Source: SCGC-AAA471-B05 sp032249055
Lineage (GTDB): Archaea; Thermoproteota; Thermoprotei; Gearchaeales; Gearchaeaceae
Length of the DNA: 19,390 nucleotides
Direction of reading: 5' to 3'
NCBI GenBank assembly: GCA_032249055.1
Contig: JAVVGP010000007.1
Coordinates: 1-19,390, forward strand
The notes under the pieces were generated by a model, which was not told where the DNA came from, did not search any database, and saw nothing but the letters and a program-made list of their open reading frames with translations. Shown piece after piece: positions 7,876 to 15,167 of the stretch (positions are counted from its first letter, which is position 1; every line of letters begins with the position of its first letter). Made by a program: the position numbers and the translations under genes.

Positions 7876-8646
7876 TTATTCTAATGATATTTCATCTTCT
7901 TTTGTTAAAACTCTTTGAATTTCAGAATATAATTCAAGAATACCAAAATTTGTTAATGCCGAAACAGGAATTAAAGAAGGGATATTTAAAGAACTTATAA
8001 TAGGTAAAATATTTAAAGCAATTTCTCTTTGAGAAACATCTTTAATATTATTTAGTTCTTCTTCTAATAAGCTTAAATCTTCGCTCCATTCCAATATTCT
8101 TTCAAGAGTTTCTTGACTTATCAAATCAACTTTAGAAAGTAAAAGCAAATAAGGTAAAAAGAATCGGGCTTGTATAGAAGAAGCTAAAAGTAAAAGAGAG
8201 ACAAAAGTATTAACTCGCTTTGCTAAAAATGGATCTACCAAGAATAATATTAAACTTTTATTTGGAGTAGAAGAAAAGGAGTTTAAAACATGAATTCCTA
8301 CTTCTCTATAGGCAAATAATTCAAGTTGACCTGGAGTATCTATTAAAACATAATCCGCATTTTCATTTTCGATAATTTTTTTAATTTCAGGAAGATAATT
8401 TACAGTCAAATCTACAGCAACAACAAGTGCTCCATTAGGGCCTAGTTTATATTTTTCCATTACGTCTTTTAATGTAATATAATCTCTTATATCTACTACA
8501 GGATCATAGGGTATTACTTCAGCACCAGGATCTAAATTAACCGTTATACAAAGCTTTTTATAATCTTCAATTAGCTCGCTTAAAGCTTTTACTAAAGTAG
8601 ACTTACCAGCTCCTGCCGTACCTAAAACATAAATGTAATTGGTCAT
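7876..8646 (-). CDS. GPN-loop GTPase
   Basis: A 256-aa archaeal GPN-loop GTPase, a homodimeric P-loop protein related to the eukaryotic GPN1-3 proteins that help assemble RNA polymerase II; the archaeal role is not settled. Seen in order: P-loop GTAGAGKST at 9-17, VNLDPGAE at 37-43, the defining Gly-Pro-Asn at 69-71 in KLGPNGAL, switch motif DTPGQLELF at 103-111, the base-recognition motif SKVD at 171-174 (Ser instead of the canonical Asn) and VSALTNFG near the C-terminus. Length is normal. Its ATG overlaps the CinA-like stop codon by 4 bp (ATGA), so the two are translationally linked. The downstream coiled-coil gene follows after 53 bp. Confidence 0.92.
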   Translation of the reverse strand: MTNYIYVLGTAGAGKSTLVKALSELIEDYKKLCITVNLDPGAEVIPYDPVVDIRDYITLKDVMEKYKLGPNGALVVAVDLTVNYLPEIKKIIENENADYVLIDTPGQLELFAYREVGIHVLNSFSSTPNKSLILFLVDPFLAKRVNTFVSLLLLASSIQARFFLPYLLLLSKVDLISQETLERILEWSEDLSLLEEELNNIKDVSQREIALNILPIISSLNIPSLIPVSALTNFGILELYSEIQRVLTKEDEISLE

Positions 8647-9431
8647 TCTACTTCAATTTTTTGTGCAACTTTACTTAAATCATTTATTAATTTTTCTTTA
8701 ATTTCATCCATAATTTTCAGATCTTCAATTTTTTTAGATAAATACCAAACATGAAGAAGAATATGTTTTGATTCTTCTCCAGCACCTTTTGGATGCGATT
8801 TAAAATATACTGGAAAATATTTCTCTCTGTAATTTTTTAAAATTGGAGCTAGATCTGATTCAGCTATGCCAAAGATCTTTAAATAAAATTCTGAATAAAA
8901 TTCCCTTCCTTCAATATTTAAAAGATATTTTTTAACTTCATTCTCAAAAATACTCTTCATTTCTATAGGCACGCCAGGTAATAAGAAAATATGTATATTC
9001 TCATAATTTATATATACACCAGGTGCAGTACCAATTGGATTATTCAAAGCTATAGAACCTTTGGGAATCAATGCCATCTTTCTTCTTTCCTTAGTTAATT
9101 CTAAATTACCCCTTTTACATGCCTCTACAACAATTTCTAAAGCTTTTGGATCCTCTATTAATTCTGCATTGATAGCCTCACTTACTGATTCAACTGTAAT
9201 ATCATCATATGTAGGACCTAAACCTCCTGTAGTAATAACAATGTTTGGTTTTCTTTTAAAAATTATACTAAAAATTTCTTTAATTTCTTCTTTAGAATCA
9301 TCAACTACATAAATTCTATTTACCCTTATACCTAATTTTAGCAATTCTTTACATAACCAATACGAGTTTGTATCATGAACTATTCCTTGAAGTATTTCCC
9401 TACCAATTATTACTAATTCACAATTTACCAT
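8643..9431 (-). CDS. CinA N-terminal (COG1058, MoaB-like) domain protein
   Basis: A 262-aa protein made of the CinA/COG1058 domain, with a molybdopterin-binding-like fold, and a short C-terminal region. In bacterial CinA this domain hydrolyses ADP-ribose or NAD-related pyrophosphates next to a nicotinamide-mononucleotide deamidase domain. The deamidase domain is absent here, which is common in archaea. Seen: GREILQG with NSYWLCKEL at the start (bacterial GdEIL), TGGLGPTYDDIT at 68-79, GTAPGVYI and LPGVPIEMK. The role is probably pyridine-nucleotide clean-up, but this is inference from the family. It overlaps the GPN GTPase by 4 bp and follows the oxidoreductase gene after 32 bp of A/T-rich DNA. 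Confidence 0.85.
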   Translation of the reverse strand: MVNCELVIIGREILQGIVHDTNSYWLCKELLKLGIRVNRIYVVDDSKEEIKEIFSIIFKRKPNIVITTGGLGPTYDDITVESVSEAINAELIEDPKALEIVVEACKRGNLELTKERRKMALIPKGSIALNNPIGTAPGVYINYENIHIFLLPGVPIEMKSIFENEVKKYLLNIEGREFYSEFYLKIFGIAESDLAPILKNYREKYFPVYFKSHPKGAGEESKHILLHVWYLSKKIEDLKIMDEIKEKLINDLSKVAQKIEVE

Positions 9432-9463
9432 ATTTTTAATGAAAGATAAAGTAAAATTTTAAA

Positions 9464-10492
9464 TTAATCTATTGCTACTCTTATAGGCTTCGATATTAAT
9501 TCATAAAATTCCCTCATCCAAGGTAATATATCTCTTCCTAATACACTTAAGAATTTTTTCTCATCAGGGCTTGAGCTATGAATAAAGATTATATCAAAAT
9601 TAAGTTTTAAAAATTGTTCAAGAGTTTTAATTATTTCATCGGTATCAGAAGTAATGAGCCATGTTCTTTTAATTTTTTCTATTTCTTCTTTCGTTACCAT
9701 ACTTTCTAATTCTCTTGGATCAGAAATTTTTTCTCTTTTATCTCTAGGTATAGCTGTAGAAGCCCAAAATAAAGTAGAATTTAAGGCTTTTTCATAATCA
9801 ACATCATAAGAAACTTTAAACTCCATTAATTTTTTCAATTTCTTAGGATCTCTTCCTGCTGTAATTGCTGCTCTTTCCATACTTTGTATAATTTCATTGT
9901 AATTTTCCAAACCTCTTGGATTTACTAATATTCCATCTGCATATTTTCCAGCAATACGAGCTACATATTTATTAGAAGTTGCTATATAAAGTGGTATTTT
10001 ACTCTTAGGTTTTGTATATAATTTTGCTTTATATAATTTATAATAATTTCCTATGTAAGTTACAAATTCCTTTTCCCATAGGAGTTTTATAATTTCTATA
10101 GCTTCTTCCAATCTTTCTACTTTTTCTTTAAATTCAGGCCATTTGAAGCCCAAAGGAGTTTCATTCATTGAATGACCTGTTCCTAAGGTTAAAAATATCC
10201 TTCCAGGATACAAATAAGCTAAAGTAGCAAAAGCTTGAGCTACAATTGCAGGATGATATCTAAATAAAGGAGTTGTAACAGCAGTTCCAACTTCTACTCT
10301 TTTAGTTTTTTCAGCAATTAAAGCAGCTATGATCCATGGAAATCCTGATTGTCCTCCTCTATCACTCCATGGGTGAAAATGATCACTTACTGCAATTATA
10401 TCAAAGCCTACAACCTCAGCAATCGTAGCAAACTCCAATAATTTATATGGATCATATTGTTCTTGTCCACACCAATATGCTAATCTAAGCAC
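9464..10492 (-). CDS. LLM-class (F420-dependent type) oxidoreductase, FGD-like
   Basis: A 342-aa luciferase-like TIM-barrel oxidoreductase that aligns well along its length, from memory, with mycobacterial F420-dependent glucose-6-phosphate dehydrogenase (FGD). Seen: LRLAYWCGQEQYDP at the start, SDHFHPW at 36-42 (the FGD Asp-His-...-Trp cofactor/substrate motif), FRYHPAIVAQAFATL at 77-91, LGTGHSMNE at 103-111 and LMEFKVSYD. The catalytic acid of FGD, the Glu of GTGEALNE, is His107 here, and the Lys/Lys/Arg residues that hold the sugar phosphate are not evidently conserved. It is therefore likely an F420-using dehydrogenase of another substrate, possibly an alcohol. The start is GTG at 10492; it leaves the expected N-terminus and no ATG competes. 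It lies 31 bp downstream of the SOD gene. Confidence 0.82.
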   Translation of the reverse strand: MLRLAYWCGQEQYDPYKLLEFATIAEVVGFDIIAVSDHFHPWSDRGGQSGFPWIIAALIAEKTKRVEVGTAVTTPLFRYHPAIVAQAFATLAYLYPGRIFLTLGTGHSMNETPLGFKWPEFKEKVERLEEAIEIIKLLWEKEFVTYIGNYYKLYKAKLYTKPKSKIPLYIATSNKYVARIAGKYADGILVNPRGLENYNEIIQSMERAAITAGRDPKKLKKLMEFKVSYDVDYEKALNSTLFWASTAIPRDKREKISDPRELESMVTKEEIEKIKRTWLITSDTDEIIKTLEQFLKLNFDIIFIHSSSPDEKKFLSVLGRDILPWMREFYELISKPIRVAID

Positions 10493-10523
10493 AATAAAAG
10501 AATAAAAATTAAAAAATAAAAAA

Positions 10524-11156
10524 TTAAATTAATAAAAGCTCTTTATATAATTCAGCTACTTTTTTAGCAAATTGATAACGTTTTTCTACAAAATCCCAGT
10601 TTATGTTTTGGAAAAATGCATCTATGTATGCTCTTCTATTTGTTCCATAGTCTATAAAATATGCATGTTCAAAAACATCCAAAGCTAATATAGGAATTGT
10701 ATCTATTACATGACCGATATTTTGCAAATCTACTAGAAAGTTGAAAAGTTTGTTTGAAGAAAGTTCTAGCGCTAATACAGCCCAGCCTCTTGCTGCCATA
10801 GCTGTAGCAATAAAATCTTCCTTCCATTTTTCGAAAGATCCAAAATCTTCTTCGATTTTCTTAACTATCTCACCTTTAGGATTGCCATCTCCTCCTAATA
10901 TGGTAGGAAAGAAAAGCTCATGTAATAATTTCCCATTTGCATTAAAAGTTTCTTGTCTTTTTAATTCACCAAATTCGCTATATGTAGCTGCAGCTTTGGA
11001 TCTATCTGCAGTTTTTAATTTTTCTATTATTTCATTCCATTTATTTACATATCCTTGGTATAATTTATAATGCTCTTGATTTGTTTTAACTGAAATTCCT
11101 TTGATTTCTTTTTCTATAGGGAATTTCTTTGCCTCAAACTTGTGTTCAAATGGCAT
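10524..11156 (-). CDS. sod: Fe/Mn superoxide dismutase, divergent subfamily
   Basis: A 210-aa cytoplasmic superoxide dismutase converting superoxide to oxygen and peroxide. Likely metal ligands are His29 (NQEHYKLY), His79 (GKLLHELFF), Asp160 and His164 (ALDVFEHAYFIDYG); the gateway Tyr36 is in YVNKWN. The familiar His-His pair that follows the first ligand (HYxxHHxxYV in most Fe/Mn enzymes) is KLYQ here with one residue fewer, and the DxWEH Trp is Phe162, so it belongs to a different branch from the better-known Sulfolobus enzyme. Metal preference cannot be assigned. The ATG lies in a 52-bp divergent promoter region; the oxidoreductase gene follows after 31 bp and may be co-transcribed. Confidence 0.88.
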   Translation of the reverse strand: MPFEHKFEAKKFPIEKEIKGISVKTNQEHYKLYQGYVNKWNEIIEKLKTADRSKAAATYSEFGELKRQETFNANGKLLHELFFPTILGGDGNPKGEIVKKIEEDFGSFEKWKEDFIATAMAARGWAVLALELSSNKLFNFLVDLQNIGHVIDTIPILALDVFEHAYFIDYGTNRRAYIDAFFQNINWDFVEKRYQFAKKVAELYKELLLI

Positions 11157-11208
11157 ATTTTAAAAAGAAATTATAAAGAATAAAAACTTTTAAAACAATT
11201 TATTCAAT
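11157..11208. promoter_or_regulatory. Divergent promoter region (sod / cyclase)
   Basis: A 52-bp A/T-rich gap between the outward-facing sod and cyclase starts. Minus-strand TATA-like sequences (CTTTATAAT at 11170-11178, TTTTTATTC at 11179-11187) could serve sod; AATAAAAAC/CTTTTAAAA at 11179-11196 could serve the cyclase gene. No Shine-Dalgarno site is seen for either, in line with leaderless messages. Confidence 0.45.
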
Positions 11209-11871
11209 ATGTTTATCTTACTTTCGCATATTATAACTGAAGATACTCCTTCATATATGAATTCAGGAAAGATTACTATAACGCCTGTTAAGCAAATTAA
11301 AAAAGGAGATTCGAGCAACTCTTATGTTTTTACAATGTATAATCATCTTGGAACACATGTTGATTGTCCTAAACATTTTATAGAGGAAGGCAGAAGTGTA
11401 TGTGATATTCCATTAAATGATTTTATCTTTGAAAAAGTAAATATTATAGAAATAAAGAAGGATAAAGGCGAATTATTTTATAAAAAGGATTTGGAAAACT
11501 TTCATGATATTTTTAAAAGATCAGACTTCGTAATATTTAAAACAGGTTTTCAAATTTATAGAGAAAAAGAACCAATGGTTTATATGTTTGAAGGACCTGG
11601 ATTTTCTGCAGAAGCCGCAGAGTATCTAACCAATTATAACTTAAAAGGTATAGGATTCGATTTTATTTCATTATCTTCACCGCTTCACAGAGAGGAAGGA
11701 CGAAAGGCTCATAAAATCTTGCTATCTAAAGGAATTCTTATTGTTGAAGACATGAATTTAGCTAATTTACCCAAAGAGATTAAAAGACTATTTGTAATTC
11801 CGATTTATATAAAAGGTTTAGATAGCGTTACTTGTACAGTATTTGCCGAACTGACTTCTTCTACATCCTAA
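11209..11871 (+). CDS. Cyclase/kynurenine formamidase-like metallohydrolase
   Basis: A 220-aa member of the cyclase family (PF04199), metal-dependent amidases/hydrolases that include kynurenine formamidase and isatin hydrolase. The signature HLGTHVDCPKHF is at 46-57, supplying the His46, His50 and Asp52 metal ligands. The second conserved half is also present: GIGFDFISLSSP, then HKILLSKGILIVEDMNLANLP, where the late His and Glu normally complete the site. Length is typical. The substrate is unknown; nothing else for tryptophan breakdown is nearby. It is a single gene, divergent from sod and convergent with the E2 gene, whose stop is 17 bp away. The ATG is the first in frame and fits a leaderless transcript. 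Confidence 0.85.
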   Translation: MFILLSHIITEDTPSYMNSGKITITPVKQIKKGDSSNSYVFTMYNHLGTHVDCPKHFIEEGRSVCDIPLNDFIFEKVNIIEIKKDKGELFYKKDLENFHDIFKRSDFVIFKTGFQIYREKEPMVYMFEGPGFSAEAAEYLTNYNLKGIGFDFISLSSPLHREEGRKAHKILLSKGILIVEDMNLANLPKEIKRLFVIPIYIKGLDSVTCTVFAELTSSTS

Positions 11872-11879
11872 AGAGAAAG

Positions 11880-11891
11880 ATTTTTATTTTA
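11880..11891 (+). terminator. T-rich terminator of the cyclase gene
   Basis: The plus strand has ATTTTTATTTTA starting 9 nt after the cyclase stop codon and running into the last codons of the convergent E2 gene. Runs of T without a hairpin are the usual archaeal termination signal. Assignment is by position and composition only. Confidence 0.35.
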
Positions 11892-13064
11892 ATCAATAAA
11901 TAATAAATATGGTTTTTCTAAGTATTTTGCTACTTCATTCAAAAAAGCGGCTGCTTCAGCACCGTCTATTACTCTATGATCGAAAGATACAGCCAAAGTT
12001 ATTATATCCCTTATTTCAATCTTTCCATCAACTACCCAAGGTTTCTTCTTAATTTTAAACACTCCTAATATTGCCACTTCAGGATAGTTTAATATGGGAG
12101 TAGCGAAAGTTCCCCCTAAAATACCAATGTTAGTTATAGAAAAAGTCCCTCCTGTAACTTCTTCTACTTTAAGCTTCCCTTGTCTTGCTCTTTCGCTTAA
12201 ATCTTCTATCTCTTTAGCTAATTCAAGAATTCCTTTCTTATCAGCATCTTTAATTACAGGAACTATAAGTCCTTGTTCAGTAGCAGTTGCTATACCTATG
12301 TTATAATACTTTTTAATTACAAGTTCATTTCTTTCATCATCGATATTTGCATTGAATTTTGGATACTTCTTTAATGCTTTTACTGTAGCCTTTATTATAA
12401 AAGGTAAATATGTTAACTTGACTCCTAATTTTTCAGCCTCTACTTTTAATTCTTCTCTAATTTTTACTAATTCTGTTATATCAAATTCATCCGCATGAGT
12501 AACAATTGCTGCATTTCTTTGAGCTTTAACCATCTTTTCAGCTATCATTCTTCTGATACCTGTTATAGGAATTCTTTCTTCTAATTTTCTAACTTCCACA
12601 ACTTCTTTTACTTCTACTTTTTTGCTTTCCTCATAATATCTTCTTACATCTTCTTCTGTTATTCTTCCACCAGGACCTGTTCCTTTTACTTTAGCCAAAT
12701 CCACACCTAATTCTCTTGCTAATTTTCTAACAGCTGGCGTTGCAAGAATTTCTTTTTGTACTGTTTCGGTTACAGCTTGTTGAGCTATTATTGGTTTTTC
12801 TTCTTTTTTAATTTCTTTCTTAATCTCTTCAACTTCAATTATCGCGATAGGTGAACCAACTCTTACTACTTCTTTTTCTTTAGCAAGTATTTTAACAATT
12901 TTTCCATTATAAGGAGAAGGTATTTCAACATTAACTTTCACAGTTAACACTTCTACTATAGGTTGGAATTGCTTTACGTAATCTCCTTCTTTAACTAACC
13001 ATCTTATAATTTCTCCTTCACTTATACCTTCTCCTATATCAGGAAGTTTAATTTCTACTTCCAT
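11889..13064 (-). CDS. 2-Oxoacid dehydrogenase complex, E2 lipoyl acyltransferase
   Basis: A 391-aa dihydrolipoyl acyltransferase, the core of an archaeal 2-oxoacid dehydrogenase complex that passes acyl groups to CoA. Domains: lipoyl domain 1-78 with the lipoylated Lys43 in LTVKVNVEIPSP (the Asp usual before this Lys is Val); a charged linker about 80-105; the E1/E3-binding domain about 108-146 (ATPAVRKLARELGVDLAKVKGTG); a second linker; and the catalytic domain from about 165, ending in the active-site motif SFDHRVIDG with His363 and Asp367. It is the last gene of the lipA-E1alpha-E1beta-E2 run, 2 bp after E1 beta and without an obvious Shine-Dalgarno site. By comparison with Thermoplasma the substrates are probably branched-chain 2-oxo acids, an inference. 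Confidence 0.92.
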   Translation of the reverse strand: MEVEIKLPDIGEGISEGEIIRWLVKEGDYVKQFQPIVEVLTVKVNVEIPSPYNGKIVKILAKEKEVVRVGSPIAIIEVEEIKKEIKKEEKPIIAQQAVTETVQKEILATPAVRKLARELGVDLAKVKGTGPGGRITEEDVRRYYEESKKVEVKEVVEVRKLEERIPITGIRRMIAEKMVKAQRNAAIVTHADEFDITELVKIREELKVEAEKLGVKLTYLPFIIKATVKALKKYPKFNANIDDERNELVIKKYYNIGIATATEQGLIVPVIKDADKKGILELAKEIEDLSERARQGKLKVEEVTGGTFSITNIGILGGTFATPILNYPEVAILGVFKIKKKPWVVDGKIEIRDIITLAVSFDHRVIDGAEAAAFLNEVAKYLEKPYLLFID

Positions 13065-13066
13065 TT

Positions 13067-14044
13067 TTAATAACTCATTAGCTTTATAATTGCTCTTTTT
13101 ATTCTGCTAACTGTTGGTATATAATACTGATCATGTACCAATGGGAAAGGTGTATCAGCTCCACAAACTCTTAAAATAGGACCATTAAGATGATAAATAG
13201 CTTTCTCAGCTATAATTGCAGCAATTTCTGCCCCTAAACCTAAAGTTTTAGGAGCTTCATGTACAATTATTACTCTTCCTGTTTTTTTAACAGAAGTTAA
13301 AATAGTATCAATATCCAATGGTAATAACGTTCTTAAATCTATAACTTCGATACCTATCCCCTTTTCCTTTTCTATTTGTTCAGCAGCTTCTAAAGATTTA
13401 TGTACCATTGCGCCATAAGTTATAATTGTAACATCTTCTCCTTTCCTTACAACATTAGCTTTACCTATAGGAACAGTAAATTCTCCTTCAGGTACTTCTT
13501 GTTTAATTGTTCTATAAATGCTTTTAGGCTCCATAAAAATTATTGGATCATCAGCCTTTAAAGAAGAGATCAATAAACCTTTTGCATCATAGGGAAAAGC
13601 TGGAACTATAACTTTTAATCCTGCAGTATGAGCATAATAAGTTTCTGGATGTTGTGAATGATACATGCCACCTCTTATTCCTCCAGCAACAGGTCCTCTA
13701 ATTATTAAGGGTACTTTGAATTGTCCACCACTTCTATATCTTATTTTAGCTATCTGGGAAACAATTTGATCAAAACCTCCAAATGCAAAATCAAAAAACT
13801 GAACTTCAGCAACAGGCTTTAATCCATACATAGCCATTCCTGCTGCAACACCAAATATAGCAGCTTCAGAAAGAGGTGTATCTATTACCCTTTCAGGTCC
13901 AAATTCATCAATTAAACCTTCGGTTACAAGAAAAACTCCGCCTCTTCTTCCTACATCTTCACCTAGTACTACTATTCTATCATCCTTTCTCATTTGTTCT
14001 CTTAAAGCGTTATTTAAAGCCTGAGCAAGAGTCATTACTGGCAT
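13067..14044 (-). CDS. 2-Oxoacid dehydrogenase complex, E1 beta subunit
   Basis: A 325-aa transketolase-like beta subunit that with E1 alpha forms the thiamine-diphosphate decarboxylase of the complex. Seen: the N-terminal MTLAQALNNALREQM, GEDVGRRGGVF near 28-38, DTPLSEAAIFGVAAGMAMYGL near 55-75 with the Glu that activates thiamine, GGMYHSQHPET near 125-135 and the C-terminal transketolase domain from about 200 (VTIITYGAMV, VIDLRTLLPLD, VIIVHEA). Length is as expected for PDH/BCKDH beta chains. It starts 2 bp after the E1 alpha stop behind a strong Shine-Dalgarno site and is followed at once by E2. All typical residues appear intact. Confidence 0.94.
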   Translation of the reverse strand: MPVMTLAQALNNALREQMRKDDRIVVLGEDVGRRGGVFLVTEGLIDEFGPERVIDTPLSEAAIFGVAAGMAMYGLKPVAEVQFFDFAFGGFDQIVSQIAKIRYRSGGQFKVPLIIRGPVAGGIRGGMYHSQHPETYYAHTAGLKVIVPAFPYDAKGLLISSLKADDPIIFMEPKSIYRTIKQEVPEGEFTVPIGKANVVRKGEDVTIITYGAMVHKSLEAAEQIEKEKGIGIEVIDLRTLLPLDIDTILTSVKKTGRVIIVHEAPKTLGLGAEIAAIIAEKAIYHLNGPILRVCGADTPFPLVHDQYYIPTVSRIKRAIIKLMSY

Positions 14045-14046
14045 GT

Positions 14047-15120
14047 TTAACCTCCTCTAAAATCTTCAATAATTTCTTCCATTTCTTCCTTTAAATTCCA
14101 AGGAATTTCTGAATAAACATCTTCAAATATTACTTCAATAGGTGGAGGTGGAATTTCTAAAGCTTTTTTAACTTCATTTTCTACCATTAATTCAATATCC
14201 TTTCTCAAACTTTCATCCTCTTGTTCTGTAATTTTACCACTGAAAATCAAGAAATTTCTAAATCTTTTTATTGGATCCTTTTGTCTCCAAAATTCAACTT
14301 CTTCATTGCTTCTATATCTTTTAGGATCATCAGCTGTTGTATGAGAACCTAATCTATAAGTTAAATATTCTATAAAAACAGGTTCATAATTTCTAGCCAT
14401 TTCAATAGCTTCTTTAGCAGACTTATATACTGCAATTATATCATTACCATCAACACGCATACTTTTTATACCATAAGCTACAGCTTTGATAGCTAAAGTT
14501 TCTGAAGCAGTTTGCCTTGATACATGTAAAGATATTGCATATTGGTTATTCCTACATACAAAAACTATCGGAACCTTAAAAACTCCAGCCCAGTTGCATG
14601 CTTCGTGAAAATCTCCTTTAGAAGTAGCACCATCACTTAAATAAGCTAATACAACAATTTTATCTTTCCTTATTTTAGCTGCATGAGCAAAACCTACAGC
14701 AGAAGGCAAATGAACAGCTATAGGAGTTGTAGTTGGAACAATGTGAAGAGCTTTGCTTCCGTATATTGCAAATTCATGACCTTTTAAAATATCTTCCTTA
14801 TTTGCTAACCATCTACAAAGTATTTCTCTTACACTCATACCTCTGGTTATCAATAATCCTAATTCTCTATAAGTAGGAAAGAACCAATCTTCTGGCTTAG
14901 CAGCATAAGCAGTTCCTACAGCTACAGCTTCCTCTCCTTCATTCGGCGCATGTATAGCAACTTTACCCATTCTTTGTAATTTAAGAAGCCAACCGTCCAA
15001 AACTCTTGTTATTAACATATATTTATATAATTTTAAGAAGTCTTCATTGGTTAAATTTACAGTTTTTAAAAGTGCTTCATTCACTTCACCATTTTCGTTT
15101 AATATCTGTAAAAAGCTCAT
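14047..15120 (-). CDS. 2-Oxoacid dehydrogenase complex, E1 alpha subunit
   Basis: A 357-aa alpha subunit binding thiamine diphosphate and Mg. The cofactor motif runs from SDGATSKGDFHE (162-173) to CRNNQYAIS (189-197); its first Gly (GDG in most relatives) is Ser162, the only unusual point. Other marks are HAPNEGEEAVAVG near 57-69, FPTYRELG near 81, and the conserved loop RLGSHTTADDPKRYR near 256-270, which in mitochondrial branched-chain enzymes is the phosphorylation loop. The loop resemblance is to branched-chain 2-oxoacid rather than pyruvate enzymes. It has its own TATA box 28 bp before the ATG, so it may be transcribed apart from lipA. E3 must come from elsewhere in the genome. Confidence 0.93.
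   Translation of the reverse strand: MSFLQILNENGEVNEALLKTVNLTNEDFLKLYKYMLITRVLDGWLLKLQRMGKVAIHAPNEGEEAVAVGTAYAAKPEDWFFPTYRELGLLITRGMSVREILCRWLANKEDILKGHEFAIYGSKALHIVPTTTPIAVHLPSAVGFAHAAKIRKDKIVVLAYLSDGATSKGDFHEACNWAGVFKVPIVFVCRNNQYAISLHVSRQTASETLAIKAVAYGIKSMRVDGNDIIAVYKSAKEAIEMARNYEPVFIEYLTYRLGSHTTADDPKRYRSNEEVEFWRQKDPIKRFRNFLIFSGKITEQEDESLRKDIELMVENEVKKALEIPPPPIEVIFEDVYSEIPWNLKEEMEEIIEDFRGG
14051..14057 (-). promoter_or_regulatory. Shine-Dalgarno site for E1 beta
   Basis: The minus strand reads GAGGAGG within the last E1 alpha codons (Arg-Gly-Gly-stop), 6 nt before the E1 beta ATG. The strong match supports translation of E1 beta from a polycistronic message and may explain why E1 beta does not depend on leaderless initiation. 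Confidence 0.75.
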
Positions 15121-15142
15121 GATAATTAATCCAACAATCTTC

Positions 15143-15156
15143 TATAAATTTATTTT
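15143..15156 (-). promoter_or_regulatory. TATA box of E1 alpha
   Basis: In the 47-bp gap after lipA the minus strand reads AAAATAAATTTATA, centred about 28-29 bp before the E1 alpha ATG. No Shine-Dalgarno site follows. The spacing is what leaderless Sulfolobales promoters show, so E1alpha-E1beta-E2 probably has its own transcript start. Confidence 0.6.
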
Positions 15157-15167
15157 AATTTTAATAA

